Assembly (NCBI RefSeq): GCF_000426525.1
Contig: NZ_KE384533.1
Coordinates: forward strand, 1,032,562 to 1,096,561
DNA from: Nocardioides alkalitolerans DSM 16699
GTDB taxonomy: Bacteria; Actinomycetota; Actinomycetes; Propionibacteriales; Nocardioidaceae
Direction of reading: 5' to 3'
Length of the DNA stretch: 64,000 nt
The notes beneath the pieces were generated by a model. It was not told the DNA's origin, did no database searches, and saw only the letters and a list, made by a program, of their open reading frames with translations. A program made the translations under genes and the position numbers. The number at the start of each line of letters is the position of its first letter. The stretch's first letter is position 1. Below are positions 24,448 through 34,624 of this stretch, piece by piece.

Positions 24448-24777
24448 ATGTGGGTTGAGGACTGGACGACCGTGGCCGCCTGCCGCAAGGCGCAGCCGGA
24501 CGAGCTCTTCGTGCGCGGAGCCGAGCAGAACAAGGTGAAGCAGGTGTGCTCGGGCTGCCCCGTGCGCACCGAGTGCCTCGCGGAGGCGCTCGACAACCAG
24601 ATCGAGTGGGGCGTCTGGGGCGGCATGACCGAGCGTGAGCGCCGTGCGCTGCTCCGCCGTCGGCCGGCCAAGTCGTGGCGCGCCGTGCTCGAGACCGCCC
24701 GCGCCCAGCACGAGCAGGTCGCCGTGGCGCCGCTCGAGCTGGTCGACGCCGACGCCGAGGTCGCGCAGGTCGGCTGA
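24448..24777 (+). CDS. WhiB-family iron-sulfur regulator (WhiB4/WblA)
   Basis: The 109-aa protein carries four conserved Cys at 12, 34, 37 and 43 (the CSGC and later EC pattern) that bind a 4Fe-4S cluster, and the GVWGG turn at 55-59 followed by the basic MTERERRALLRRRP segment for DNA contact. The N-terminus MWVEDWTTVAAC and its position between a ponA2-like gene and two ArsA-like ATPase genes identify it as the WhiB4 (mycobacteria) / WblA (Streptomyces) orthologue, a redox-sensing regulator of antioxidant response and development. The ATG at 24448 is chosen because it gives the conserved start; a longer frame from 24388 adds unconserved residues. A hairpin terminator follows. Confidence 0.93.
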   Translation: MWVEDWTTVAACRKAQPDELFVRGAEQNKVKQVCSGCPVRTECLAEALDNQIEWGVWGGMTERERRALLRRRPAKSWRAVLETARAQHEQVAVAPLELVDADAEVAQVG

Positions 24778-24784
24778 CCGACCG

Positions 24785-24808
24785 GGTCCGGGCCGCGAGG
24801 CCCGGACC
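24785..24808. terminator. Bidirectional hairpin between whiB4 and the ArsA-like gene
   Basis: GGTCCGGGCC and GGCCCGGACC form a perfect 10-bp stem with a GCGA tetraloop. It lies in the 44-bp gap between two convergent genes and could terminate both. Confidence 0.65.
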
Positions 24809-24821
24809 GCAGGCGCCGAGG

Positions 24822-26120
24822 TCAGGCCTCGGGCAGGTCCCGCTCCGCCGGCTGGCCGGCGAGCAGGGCACCGACGCGCCGCAGGCCGTCGAGGTCGTGC
24901 ACGTCGCTCGCCAGGGCGGGTACGACCGTGGTCGCGACCTCGGGGTGCGCCGCAGTGAACCGGGCGCGTAGCGACGTCTCGCGCTCCGTGATGCGCACGT
25001 GGTCGGCGTGCAGCCGCAGCAGGCCCTCCGCGAGCGCGGGGTCGTCCAGCGTCGAGGCGCCCTCCGCCGACCCGTCGGACCGCTCCGACTCCGCGCGCCG
25101 CTCCAGCCGCTGGGCCGCCGCGACGGCCTCCTCGGCCGAGAGCCCGATCGGTGGGGTCGGGTGCGCCCGGTTGACGATGAGCCCGGCGAGCGGCATGCGG
25201 TCGTCGGCGAGCCGCTCCACGAAGTACGCCGCCTCGCGCAGCGCGTCGCGCTCGGGGGCCGCGACCACCAGGAACGACGTCTGCTCGTCCTGCAGCAGCG
25301 CGTAGGTCTGCTGCGCCCGCTGGCGGAACCCGCCGAAGACCGTGTCGAAGGCGGCGACGAACGTCTGCAGGTCGGTGAGCACCTGGGCGCCCAGCACCTT
25401 CGTGAGTGCGCCGGTGATGAGGCCGAACCCCATGCTCATCACCCGGGCCGGGCCCTTGGCGGGCGCGAGCAGCAGCCGGATGAACCGACCGTCGAGGAAG
25501 CTGGAGAGCCGTTCGGGCGCGTCGAGGAAGTCGAGCGCGGACCGCGACGGCGGGGTGTCGACCACGATCAGGTCGTAGGTGCCGTCGACCTGCGCCTGGC
25601 GGTGGATCTGGCCCAGCTTCTCCATCGCCATGTACTCCTGCGTGCCCGCGAACGAGCTCGACAGCGCGATGTAGAAGGGGTTCTCGAGGATCGCCCTGGC
25701 CTTCTCGGGGCTCGCCTGGGTCTCGACCACCTCGTCGAAGGTGCTCTTCATGTCGAGCATCATCGCGTCGAGGCGACCGCCCGTGGACGTGTCGATGCCG
25801 ACCACGGGCCGCGGGGTGTTGTCGAGCTCCTCGATGCCCATCGACTGGGCGAGGCGGCGGGCGGGGTCGATCGTCAGCACGACGACCTTGCGGCCCCGTT
25901 CGGCGGCGCGCATCGCGATCGCGGCGGCGGTGGTCGTCTTGCCCACGCCCCCGGACCCGCAGCACACGATGATCCCCGTGCCCGGGTCGGCGAGGAGCGC
26001 GTCGACGTCGAGCACGGGGGCCGTGACGGCGTCGCTGGCCAGCGGACCGACGCGGTGGCTGCTGCGGCGGTGGGTGCCGGCGCGTGCGCCGGCACCGCTC
26101 GGAGAGGTGCTGCTGGTCAT
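24822..26120 (-). CDS. ArsA-family ATPase, second of a pair
   Basis: The 432-aa protein is an ArsA/GET3-type ATPase with deviant Walker A GSGGVGKTTTA (about residues 55-65), switch region TIDPARRLAQ and a DTPPSRSALDFLDAP motif. No arsenite-binding Cys triad is seen, so arsenic resistance is unlikely. It matches Rv3680, which together with Rv3679 forms an ATPase pair linked in mycobacteria to glycerol-related stress and cell-envelope protein handling. Its start overlaps the end of the partner gene by 4 nt, so the two are translationally coupled. The first 35 residues are Ser/Gly-rich and probably disordered. Confidence 0.9.
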   Translation of the reverse strand: MTSSTSPSGAGARAGTHRRSSHRVGPLASDAVTAPVLDVDALLADPGTGIIVCCGSGGVGKTTTAAAIAMRAAERGRKVVVLTIDPARRLAQSMGIEELDNTPRPVVGIDTSTGGRLDAMMLDMKSTFDEVVETQASPEKARAILENPFYIALSSSFAGTQEYMAMEKLGQIHRQAQVDGTYDLIVVDTPPSRSALDFLDAPERLSSFLDGRFIRLLLAPAKGPARVMSMGFGLITGALTKVLGAQVLTDLQTFVAAFDTVFGGFRQRAQQTYALLQDEQTSFLVVAAPERDALREAAYFVERLADDRMPLAGLIVNRAHPTPPIGLSAEEAVAAAQRLERRAESERSDGSAEGASTLDDPALAEGLLRLHADHVRITERETSLRARFTAAHPEVATTVVPALASDVHDLDGLRRVGALLAGQPAERDLPEA

Positions 26121-27181
26121 GCCATCCCCTGCCTGCGCAGCTGCGCCGCGAGCTCGTAGAGACCGCCGAGGTCCACACCGCCGGCGAGGCGGGGCAGCTC
26201 GTACGTCGGGACCTCGAACTCGTCGACGAGGGCCCGCTGCGTCGTCTCCAGCGCGAGGCGCTCGGCGTGGTCGCGGCCCTGGCGCAGCAGGTGGTCGGCG
26301 ACGTCGACCAGCTCGTCGGGCGAGCCGTCGAGGCCGGCGGCCGCGAGGTCGGAGGCGAGCCCCTCGACCTCGGTCGCGCCGTCGGCGACCTCGGCGAGGT
26401 CGTCGGCGTCGAGCTCGTGCGGGCGGGCCAGGTTCACCACGACGCCCCCGACGGGCAGGCGCGTGGCCCGCAGCTCGGCGATGCCGTCGGCCGTCTCCTG
26501 CACCGGCATCTCCTCCAGCACGGTGACGAGGTGCACGGCGGTCCGCTCCGAGCGGAAGAGCGTCATCATCGTGTCGGACTGCGACTTGATCGGCCCGACC
26601 TTCGCCAGCCCGGCGAGCTCGTCGGAGACGTTGAGGAACTGGGTGATGCGGCCCGTCGGCGGTGCGTCGAGGACGACCGCGTCGTACTGGCGCACGCCCT
26701 TGCCGCGGCGCCCGGCCTTGGCGGCCTCGAAGACCTTGCCGGTCAGCAGCACGTCACGGACGCCGGGCGCGATCGTGGTCGCGAACTCGATGACCCCGAA
26801 GCGGTCGAGGGCCCGACCGGCGCGGCCGAGCTTGTAGTACATCGCCAGGTAGTCGAGCAGGGCCGACTCGGCGTCGATGTGGAGGGCGAAGACCGTGCCG
26901 GCCGGCCCGCGCGGCGAGCCGTCGGGGGCCGCGGCGCCGGGCGTGGCGGGCAGGCCCTTCGCGATCTGGCGCTCCTCGTAGGGGAGCGGGTCGACGTCGA
27001 ACATCCGGGCGATGCCCTGGCGCCCCTCGACCTCGCAGAGCAGCACGTTCTTGCCGCTCGAGGCCAGCGCGAGGGCCAGCGCGGCAGCGACCGTCGACTT
27101 GCCCGTGCCGCCCTTGCCCGTCACGACGTGCAGCTGCACGCCCGCCCAGTCGGGGGAGGAGGCAGCGGCGGTCTCGGGCAC
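26117..27181 (-). CDS. ArsA-family ATPase, first of a pair
   Basis: The 354-aa ArsA/GET3-type ATPase has the deviant Walker A TGKGGTGKSTVAAAL (about residues 20-34). The middle region VEGRQGIARMFDVDPLPYEE and the switch motif VVLDAPPTGRITQFLN follow. It is the Rv3679 counterpart and pairs with the 432-aa ATPase downstream (4-nt overlap). The likely complex is a soluble heteromer. GTG at 27181 is the start, since ATCCTA (TAGGAT on this strand) lies 6 nt upstream. Confidence 0.9.
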   Translation of the reverse strand: MPETAAASSPDWAGVQLHVVTGKGGTGKSTVAAALALALASSGKNVLLCEVEGRQGIARMFDVDPLPYEERQIAKGLPATPGAAAPDGSPRGPAGTVFALHIDAESALLDYLAMYYKLGRAGRALDRFGVIEFATTIAPGVRDVLLTGKVFEAAKAGRRGKGVRQYDAVVLDAPPTGRITQFLNVSDELAGLAKVGPIKSQSDTMMTLFRSERTAVHLVTVLEEMPVQETADGIAELRATRLPVGGVVVNLARPHELDADDLAEVADGATEVEGLASDLAAAGLDGSPDELVDVADHLLRQGRDHAERLALETTQRALVDEFEVPTYELPRLAGGVDLGGLYELAAQLRRQGMA

Positions 27182-27187
27182 GTGGCG

Positions 27188-27193
27188 ATCCTA
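27188..27193 (-). promoter_or_regulatory. -10 box of the ArsA-like operon
   Basis: On the minus strand TAGGAT lies 6 nt before the GTG start with no Shine-Dalgarno sequence. Confidence 0.45.
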
Positions 27194-27245
27194 GCCACGC
27201 GCGCCATGGCGGCCGGGTGCTCGCACGGGCCGCCCGGGGCGGCCA

Positions 27246-27270
27246 CCCGGGGCGGGGGTCCCGCCCCGGG
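27246..27270 (-). terminator. Hairpin after the FtsX-type permease gene
   Basis: CCCGGGGCGGG (27246-27256) and CCCGCCCCGGG (27260-27270) form a perfect 11-bp stem with a 3-nt loop, 12 nt beyond the permease stop on the minus strand. Confidence 0.65.
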
Positions 27271-27282
27271 CAGCCGGTCGGC

Positions 27283-29885
27283 TCAGTCCAGCGCCAGCCC
27301 CGCGGCCGGCGCCGTGCGGGCGGCCCGTCGGGCGGGCAGCACGCAGGAGACGAGGCCGGCGAGCGCGGCCACCAGCACCACGGCCCCGAGCTGGCCCCAC
27401 GGCAGCACCAGGGAGGCGTCCGGGATCGTCGGCCTCACCATCACCAGCACCCCGACGACCGCGAAGAACACCCCGGTCGCCGTACCGATGAGCGTCGCCG
27501 CGACCGAGAGCAGCACGCCCTCGGCGGCGAGCGTCCGCCGCAGCTGGCGCCGGGTGAGGCCGAGCGCGCGGAGCAGCGCGTTCTCCCGCGACCGCTCCAG
27601 CACGGAGAGACCGAGGGTGTTGCCGATCCCGATGAGCGCGATGACGATCCCGATCCCGAGCAGGCCGACGACGGCGATGACCACCACGTCGAGCTGGAAG
27701 TCGACCCAGTCGCGCTGCTGCAGCCCGATGTCCGCGGACGCGTCGCTGGCGTTGGTGGCCGCGTCGAGGTCGGCGGCCAGGCCGTCGACGTCGGCGCCCG
27801 CGTCGGCGCGCAGCCACACGGCGTACGGCGCCGTCGAGCCGCCCAGCAGGGTGTCGAGCGTGGTGGGGGAGACGAGCAGGGCGCTGCCCCAGCCGTTGTC
27901 GACCATCGTGGTGCGGAGCGTGACCGTGCGGTCGCCGACGCTCACGTCGACCTGCTCCGGCACCCCGAGGCCCTCGGCGACGTCGTACGGCACGACGAGC
28001 TCGTCGTCGGCGGGCTCCGCGACGGTGCGGTCGCCCCGCACGACGGTGCCCAGCGCCTCGTCGGCGCCCGCGGCCGCGGCCGGGGAGACGACCGGCACGT
28101 CGGTGCCGGTCCAGAGGTCCTCCGCCGCGACACCGTCGTCAGCGGCGGCCTCCGCGGCGGCCTCCGCGGCGGCCTCGCCGGGGCTGACCGCGACGCGTCC
28201 GCCCGGCAGCACCAGCGACGTCTCGACGTCGTCGAGCCCGGTGACCCGGTCGGTCAGCTCGGTGGTCAGCCCGCCGCCCTCGGTGGCGACGACCGCGTCG
28301 ACCGGGTACTGCTGGTCGAGCTCGGCGTCGGTGGCGGACCGGGCGCTCGCCATGCCGGTGAGCACCGCGGTGGTGAGGGTGACGCCGATCAGCAGCGAGG
28401 CGGTGGTGGCCGCCGTACGGCGGGGGTTGCGCACCGCGTTCTCGCCGGCGAGCCGCGCGGCGGGACCGGTACGGCGCACGAGGGCGCCGACGACCCGCAG
28501 CAGGGCCGGCACGATGACGGGCCCGAGCAGGACCAAGCCGGCGAAGAACGCGGTGCCGCCCGCCACCATCACGACCACGTTCTCGAGCACGACCGAGGCG
28601 GCGAGGAGCGCGCCGCCGCCGGCGAGCACGAGGGCTCCGACGGCGATCCGGAACCGGCCCGACGTGGTGCGCATCGTGGGCGCCGCCTCGGGGCGCAGGG
28701 CCGCGAGCGGGCTGACCCGGGTGGCCGCGCGGGTCGGGAACCAGGCCGCGAGCACGGTGGTGAGCACGCCGCCGACGAACGCGGCGAGCCACCACGAGGG
28801 GGTGGGCGACACGGCGCCGAGCGGGAAGTCGACGGCCGCTCGGAGCACCGCGACCCCGCCGAAGCCGAGAGCAGCGCCGAGCCCGAGGCCCGCGAGGGAG
28901 GCGAGGACGCCCATGACGAGCGCCTCGATGCGGATCGAGCGCCGCACCTGGCGACGGGTCGCGCCGACGCAGCGGAGCAGGGCCAGGTCGCGCTGACGCT
29001 GGGCGAAGAGGATCGTGAAGGTGTTGGCGATGACCATCACCGAGACGACGGCCGCGATGGCGCCGAAGAGCAGCAGCACCATCGAGAGCACGTCGACCTG
29101 CTGGTTGGCCTGGGCGAGGCGGTCCTCGGCCACCTCGTCGGGCGAGTGCACGCCGAGGTCCCCGACGTACGTCGCGTCGGGGTCGACCTCGGCGTCGTCC
29201 GCGGTGGCGCCGACGTCACCGTCGTCGGCGAGCGCCTCGAGGGCGGCGGTGGTCGTGCCGAGGTCGTGGTCCGGGCCGAGGGCGTAGGTGATCGCGTCGA
29301 CCCAGTAGCCCTCGGTCTCGCGCAGCGACTCCCAGGGCACCCAGAGGGCCGCGGGCATGAGGGTGGAGGAGTCCGCGAGGCCCACGACCGTGAACGTCGT
29401 GGCCGCGTCGCCCTCGCCCACCACCACCTGGTCGCCGATGCCGACGTCGCTCGACGCGGCCCGGGCGGCGTCGGCGACGGCCTCGTCGGGGGCCGACGGT
29501 GCGGTGCCCTCGACGAGGGTCTGCCAGGCGAGGTCGGGGTCGTCGGCCCAGGAGCCGACGCCGGCCTGCGTCGCGATGCTGCGACCGTCGGAGCCGCTGA
29601 TCGGCAGCCAGTTCGTCGCCAGCGGCGCGGCGGAGTCGCCGACCGCCTCGGCGTGGGCGAGCACGGCGTCGGTGCCGTCCTCGGAGGGCCAGGACCGGAG
29701 GTCGCCGCCGGTGACGACGAGGTCGGCGCCCTCGTAGGGCTGGCCCACCTCGGCCGTCAGGCCACCGCGCGCCGAGGAGGCCAGCGCGTCGGTGACGACC
29801 ACGAAGGCGACCGCGATCGCGACGGCCAGCGCGGCGGCGACGTAGCGGCGCGTGTGGGTGCGCAGCGACGCGAGCAGGACGCTCC

Positions 29886-29889
<4 letters not shown>
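27283..29889 (-). CDS. FtsX/MacB-type ABC transporter permease
   Basis: The 868-aa membrane protein has an N-terminal membrane segment, a large outer domain (about residues 40-265) and a first FtsX domain with three segments (about 270-410). Further segments and a second outer domain follow, then a second FtsX domain at the C-terminus ending in CVLPARRAARTAPA. This duplicated layout is usual for actinobacterial FtsX-like permeases. With the ATPase encoded upstream (4-nt overlap, ATGA) it should form a mechanical or lipoprotein/lipid-handling ABC system rather than a classical importer. Substrate is unknown. Confidence 0.9.
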
Positions 29890-30695
<806 letters not shown>

Positions 30696-30702
30696 GGTGA
30701 CG

Positions 30703-30708
30703 ACGCTA
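30703..30708 (-). promoter_or_regulatory. -10 box of the LolD-type ABC operon
   Basis: On the minus strand TAGCGT lies 7 nt before the ATG at 30695. No ribosome binding site is seen. Confidence 0.45.
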
Positions 30709-30874
30709 GGTACGGCGCGCGCCGCAGGCGTCAGGCCGACGGTGGATCCTGCTGGCCGCAGGTGCCGGTCGTCTCCACCCGTGGGTGGACCGCACGGATC
30801 CGGCCCGGGCGGGGCGTCCGTCCACGGGATGAGGCGTGGTCGGGACCGTCGGTGCGGCGATGCATGATCGGACC

Positions 30875-31168
30875 ATGTCGATCTACGCCGTGACCTACGA
30901 CTACTCCGACGACGCCGCCCTGCGCGACGAGCACCGGGCCTCCCACCGCGAGTACCTGGCCGGCCTCGCCGAGCAGGGCATCGTGCTCGTCTCGGGGCCC
31001 TGGGGTCCTGACGATGCGCCGGGCGCGCTGCTGATCTTCCGGGGCGACTCGGCCGACGCCGTGCGCGAGCTGACCGTCGACGACCCGTTCCGCAAGGTCG
31101 GCGCCGTCACCGACGTGCGCGTCCAGGAGTGGATCCCCGTGCTCGGGCCGCTCGCCGGCGGGTTCTGA
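30875..31168 (+). CDS. YciI-like protein
   Basis: The 97-aa protein has the YCII ferredoxin-like fold: IYAVTYDYSD at the start, the catalytic-like His in DEHRASHREYLAGLAEQG, VLVSGPW, then AVRELTVDDPFRKVG and ending VQEWIPV. YciI-type proteins are small cytoplasmic enzymes or binding proteins of mostly unknown function, sometimes acting on quinone-like or chlorinated aromatics. The ATG at 30875 gives the family length; CATGAT lies 6 nt ahead. It is isolated between a divergent ABC operon and a convergent two-component system. Confidence 0.85.
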   Translation: MSIYAVTYDYSDDAALRDEHRASHREYLAGLAEQGIVLVSGPWGPDDAPGALLIFRGDSADAVRELTVDDPFRKVGAVTDVRVQEWIPVLGPLAGGF

Positions 31169-31177
31169 GCAGGCCCC

Positions 31178-31936
31178 TCAGCCCGGTACGACCAGCCCGG
31201 TGTCGTAGGCGAGCACCACGAGCTGCACCCGGTCGCGGGAGGCGGTCTTCGCCAGCAGCCGCGACACGTGGGTCTTCACCGTCGCCTCGGCGACCACGAA
31301 CTCGGCCGCGATCTCGGTGTTCGAGAGGCCGCGCCCGACGAGCACCAGCGTCTCGCGCTCCCGGTCGGTGAGGTCGGCGAGGCGGGCCCGGGCCGCCGGG
31401 TCCACCGCGTCGCCCACGTTCGCCGACGGCGCGGCGGGCGCCGTACCCCCGTCGGGCGCCGGACCCGCCCCCGGCAGCGTCGCCGCGAAGTGGTCGAGCA
31501 GCCGGCGCGTGGTCGACGGGGCCACGACCGCGTCGCCCGCGTGCACCGACCGGATCGCGCCCAGCAGGTCGGGCGGCGCCGCGTCCTTGAGCAGGAACGC
31601 GGAGGCCCCGGCGCGCAGCGCGGCGAACGCGTACTCGTCGAGGTCGAAGGTCGTCAGCACGATCACCTTCGGCACGGCGTGCCCGGCCGCGGCCCGCTCG
31701 GCCAGCGCGCGGGTGGCCCCGACCCCGTCGAGGCGGGGCATGCGCACGTCCATCAGCACGACGTCGGCCGCCAGGCCCGCGACGAGGTCGAGCGCCGCCT
31801 GCCCGTCGCCCGCCTCGCCCACGACCGTGAGGTCGGGCTGGCTCTCGACGAGCATGCGGAACCCGGCCCGCACCATCTGCTGGTCGTCGACGATCACGAC
31901 GCGGATGGGCGCGGGGGAGTCGGCCGGGCTGCTCAC
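31178..31936 (-). CDS. NarL/LuxR-type response regulator
   Basis: The 252-aa regulator has a receiver domain (DD at the acid pocket in VVIVDDQQMVRAG, phospho-acceptor in VVLMDVRMPRLDG, switch Thr and Lys in VLTTFD and FLLKDAAP). A long Ala/Pro-rich linker follows, then a LuxR-type HTH (LTDRERETLVLVGRGLSNTE, then VVAEATVKTHVSRLLAK). Its GTG start overlaps the stop of the histidine kinase gene by 4 nt. Targets are unknown. The divergent-free position gives no clear clue, although the FtsX-type ABC system lies just downstream across the YciI gene. Confidence 0.93.
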   Translation of the reverse strand: MSSPADSPAPIRVVIVDDQQMVRAGFRMLVESQPDLTVVGEAGDGQAALDLVAGLAADVVLMDVRMPRLDGVGATRALAERAAAGHAVPKVIVLTTFDLDEYAFAALRAGASAFLLKDAAPPDLLGAIRSVHAGDAVVAPSTTRRLLDHFAATLPGAGPAPDGGTAPAAPSANVGDAVDPAARARLADLTDRERETLVLVGRGLSNTEIAAEFVVAEATVKTHVSRLLAKTASRDRVQLVVLAYDTGLVVPG

Positions 31937-33090
31937 AGCGGGATCCTCGCATCCACGGCGAACCCGCCGCCCGGACGCGGCCCGGCGTCGAGGGTGCCCC
32001 CGACCGTGGTGACCCGCTCCCGCATGCCGACGAGCCCCAGCCCGCGGCCGTCCCCGCGCGGGCCGTCCGCCCCGGCGCCGCGCCCGTCGTCGCCCACCGA
32101 GACCGCGAGCTCGCCGTCGGCCACGACGAGGCGCACGACCACGTGCACGCCGGGGCCCGCGTGGCGCCGCACGTTCGTCAGCCCCTCCTGCACGACGCGG
32201 TACGCCGTCAGTGCGAGCGCCTCGGGCAGCTCCGGCAGGGGATCGGGCAGGTCGGCGACGAGGTCGGTGCCGGACACGGACGCCTGCTCGAGCAGGAACA
32301 CGAGGTCGGCGAGCCCGGGCTGGGGGCGCACGCCGGTGTCGTCGGAGCGCAGGAGCCCCAGCAGCCGCCGCATGTCGGTGAGCGCCTCCCGACCGGTGCC
32401 GGCGATGGTCTCGAGGGTGCGGGTGGCGACCTCGGGGTCCTGCGCCGCGGCGTAGCGGGCGCCGTCGGCCTGCACCACGATCACCGACAGGCCGTGCGCG
32501 ACCACGTCGTGCATCTCCCGCGCGATGCGGGCGCGCTCGTCGGAGGCCGCGAGCTCGGCCTGCTGGGCGGCCTCGCGCTCGAGCTGCTCGCTGCGGGCGA
32601 CGAGCTGCTCGACGTACGCCGCGCGGGTGCGGCCCAGGGTGCCCAGGGCCCACGCCGCGACGACGATGACGCCGATGAGGAGGGCGTAGCTCGCGAACCC
32701 GTCGGTGCGGAAGTCGCTGTCGAAGAGGCGGGTCCAGTCCCAGGCTGCGACGACGGCGCCGACGAGGCCCACCCCGAGGGCCGCGGCTCCCGCCCGGGCG
32801 GTGCCGTAGCGGGCGACCGAGTAGAGCGCGATCGGGTAGGCGAACTGGCTGGGCACGGGCACGTCGAGCACGACCGCCTGCAGCACGCTGGCGGCGGCCA
32901 CGGCGGCGTACGCGGGTCCGGGACGGCTGCGGCGCCACACCAGCGCCACCGTCATGGCGAGCCCGAGCAGCGCGGCGGCGACCTCGCCCGAGAGAGCGGC
33001 CCCGAGCACGGTGAGCACGAGGACGGCGATCACGCACAGGTCGAACACGCGCCGCCCCCGCGGCCCCAGCTGCCTCGGGACGGTCACCAC
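31933..33090 (-). CDS. HisKA_3-type sensor histidine kinase
   Basis: The 385-aa kinase has about four to five membrane segments in the first 165 residues with no large external domain. A HisKA_3 phospho-acceptor follows (ARIAREMHDVVAHGLSVIVV, His in MHD) and an HATPase domain with the N-box ALTAYRVVQEGLTNVRRHAG and G-box GRGLGLVGMRERV. It is of the DesK/LiaS-like kind that senses membrane state. It forms a pair with the response regulator (4-nt overlap). GTG at 33090 is chosen since ACCCTA (TAGGGT on this strand) lies 7 nt ahead. Confidence 0.93.
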   Translation of the reverse strand: MVTVPRQLGPRGRRVFDLCVIAVLVLTVLGAALSGEVAAALLGLAMTVALVWRRSRPGPAYAAVAAASVLQAVVLDVPVPSQFAYPIALYSVARYGTARAGAAALGVGLVGAVVAAWDWTRLFDSDFRTDGFASYALLIGVIVVAAWALGTLGRTRAAYVEQLVARSEQLEREAAQQAELAASDERARIAREMHDVVAHGLSVIVVQADGARYAAAQDPEVATRTLETIAGTGREALTDMRRLLGLLRSDDTGVRPQPGLADLVFLLEQASVSGTDLVADLPDPLPELPEALALTAYRVVQEGLTNVRRHAGPGVHVVVRLVVADGELAVSVGDDGRGAGADGPRGDGRGLGLVGMRERVTTVGGTLDAGPRPGGGFAVDARIPL

Positions 33091-33097
33091 CCGGCCG

Positions 33098-33103
33098 ACC
33101 CTA
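33098..33103 (-). promoter_or_regulatory. -10 box of the histidine kinase operon
   Basis: On the minus strand TAGGGT lies 7 nt before the GTG start at 33090. Confidence 0.45.
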
Positions 33104-33192
33104 CGGCGGTCCCGCGCCGGCCGTCGTCCACCCGTGGGCGGACACGCGCGTTGCTACGGTGACGCGATCTCACGACGTCTCGGGAGGACCCC

Positions 33193-34572
33193 ATGAGCAG
33201 CGACGACCCCACCGGCCCGCCCCCGGGCGACGGTCCCGACCGCACGCCCGACCGCGCGAACGACCTCGCGAAGGCCGGCGACGCCACCGCTGACGGCGGA
33301 CCCCCGCCCCGCTGGAAGGTCGTCGGCCCCGGGCTGGTCGTCGCGGCCACCGGCGTCGGCGCCGCCGACCTCGTCGCGACCCTGGTGGCCGGCTCGCAGT
33401 TCGGCTACACGCTGCTGTGGGTCGCCGTGCTCGGCACCATCCTCAAGGTCGTGCTCGTCGAGGGCGCCGGCCGCTACTCGCTGGCCACCGGACGCTCCAT
33501 CTTCGACGGCTGGCGCAGCCTCGGGGTCTGGACGACCTGGTACTTCGCGCCCTACATCGTCGTCTGGGGCTTCGTGTACGGCGCGACCGCGATGTCGTCG
33601 ACGGCCCTGCCCATCGTGGCGATCTTCCCCGACCTCTCGCTGCGCTGGGTCGCCATCGCCAGCGGCCTCATCGGTCTCGCCCTCGTCTGGTTCGGCACCT
33701 ACGCCACCTTCGAGAAGGTCATCACCGTCTTCGTCGGCATCATGTTCGTGACCGTGGTCGGCGCGGCGATCCTCACCACCCCGAACCTCGGCGAGGTCGT
33801 GCTCGGCCTGCGCCCGATCATCCCGGACGGGTCGATCGTCTACGTGCTGGGCCTGGCCGGCGGGGTCGGCGGCACGATCACCCTGGCGGCCTACGGCTAC
33901 TGGCTGCGGGAGAAGGGCTGGAGCACGCCGAGGTTCATGCGCGTGATGCGCATCGACAACAACATGGCCTACCTGATGACCGGCATCTTCGTGGTGTCGA
34001 TGCTCATCGTGGGGGCCGAGCTGCTCTACTCCGCGAACATCGCGATCAGCACGGGCGACCAGGGTCTGCTCGACCTCTCCGAGGTGCTCGAGGACCGCTA
34101 CGGCACCGTGTTCGGCTACGTCTTCCTCATCGGCTTCTGGGCCTCGTCGTTCTCGTCGCTCATCGGCGTCTGGAGCGGCGTGAGCCTCATGTTCGGCGAC
34201 TTCGTCGGGACCCTGAAGGGCCTCCCGCCCGGCCACCCCGACACGCGCACGGGCGGCAAGTACTTCAAGGCCTACATGCTGTGGCTGACGTTCCCGCCCA
34301 TGCTCCTGCTGCTGCTCGACCGCCCGGTGGGCCTGATCATCGCGTACGGCGTGCTCGGCGCCTTCTTCATGCCGTTCCTCGCCGTGACCCTGCTCGTGCT
34401 GCTCAACCGCGGCGGCGTCGGCAAGGAGTTCGGCGGCGTCGCGGGCTCCGTCGTGCCGCGCGAGTGGCGCAACCGCTGGTTCTCGAACGTGGCCCTGACG
34501 ATCTGCGCGCTGCTGTTCGTCGCGCTGGCCGTCAACGAGCTGAGGAACGCGCTGTCGCCGCTGTGGGAGTGA
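33193..34572 (+). CDS. Nramp-related transporter
   Basis: The 459-aa protein has about eleven membrane segments and matches Nramp-family divalent metal transporters in overall sequence (GPGLVVAATGVGAADLVATL, AAYGYWLREKGW). The canonical metal-binding motifs are not present: the DPGN of segment 1 is replaced by GVGAAD, and the MPH of segment 6 by AAYGYW. It therefore belongs to a diverged Nramp-related branch, and Mn/Fe transport should not be assumed; Mg or another substrate is possible. The 40-residue N-terminus is hydrophilic. The start ATG follows GGGAGG by 5 nt. No mntR-like gene is nearby. Confidence 0.85.
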   Translation: MSSDDPTGPPPGDGPDRTPDRANDLAKAGDATADGGPPPRWKVVGPGLVVAATGVGAADLVATLVAGSQFGYTLLWVAVLGTILKVVLVEGAGRYSLATGRSIFDGWRSLGVWTTWYFAPYIVVWGFVYGATAMSSTALPIVAIFPDLSLRWVAIASGLIGLALVWFGTYATFEKVITVFVGIMFVTVVGAAILTTPNLGEVVLGLRPIIPDGSIVYVLGLAGGVGGTITLAAYGYWLREKGWSTPRFMRVMRIDNNMAYLMTGIFVVSMLIVGAELLYSANIAISTGDQGLLDLSEVLEDRYGTVFGYVFLIGFWASSFSSLIGVWSGVSLMFGDFVGTLKGLPPGHPDTRTGGKYFKAYMLWLTFPPMLLLLLDRPVGLIIAYGVLGAFFMPFLAVTLLVLLNRGGVGKEFGGVAGSVVPREWRNRWFSNVALTICALLFVALAVNELRNALSPLWE

Positions 34573-34611
34573 GGGCCGCCGACCGCGGCGCCCCCGCCGC
34601 CGCGGGCAACG

Positions 34612-34617
34612 TAGGGT
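34612..34617 (+). promoter_or_regulatory. -10 box of the DUF4177/RidA operon
   Basis: TAGGGT lies 7 nt before the ATG at 34625. Confidence 0.45.
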
Positions 34618-34624
34618 GCGGGGC

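Noticed and set aside
24429..24449. TGTGA and TCACA before whiB4 as a Crp site
   Set aside because: The half sites are separated by 10 bases rather than 6, so the spacing does not fit Crp/GlxR.
24822..27181. Arsenical pump operon (arsA genes)
   Set aside because: No arsenite-binding Cys residues, no arsB/ACR3 and no arsR are next to the two ATPases; their position beside whiB4 matches Rv3679/Rv3680.
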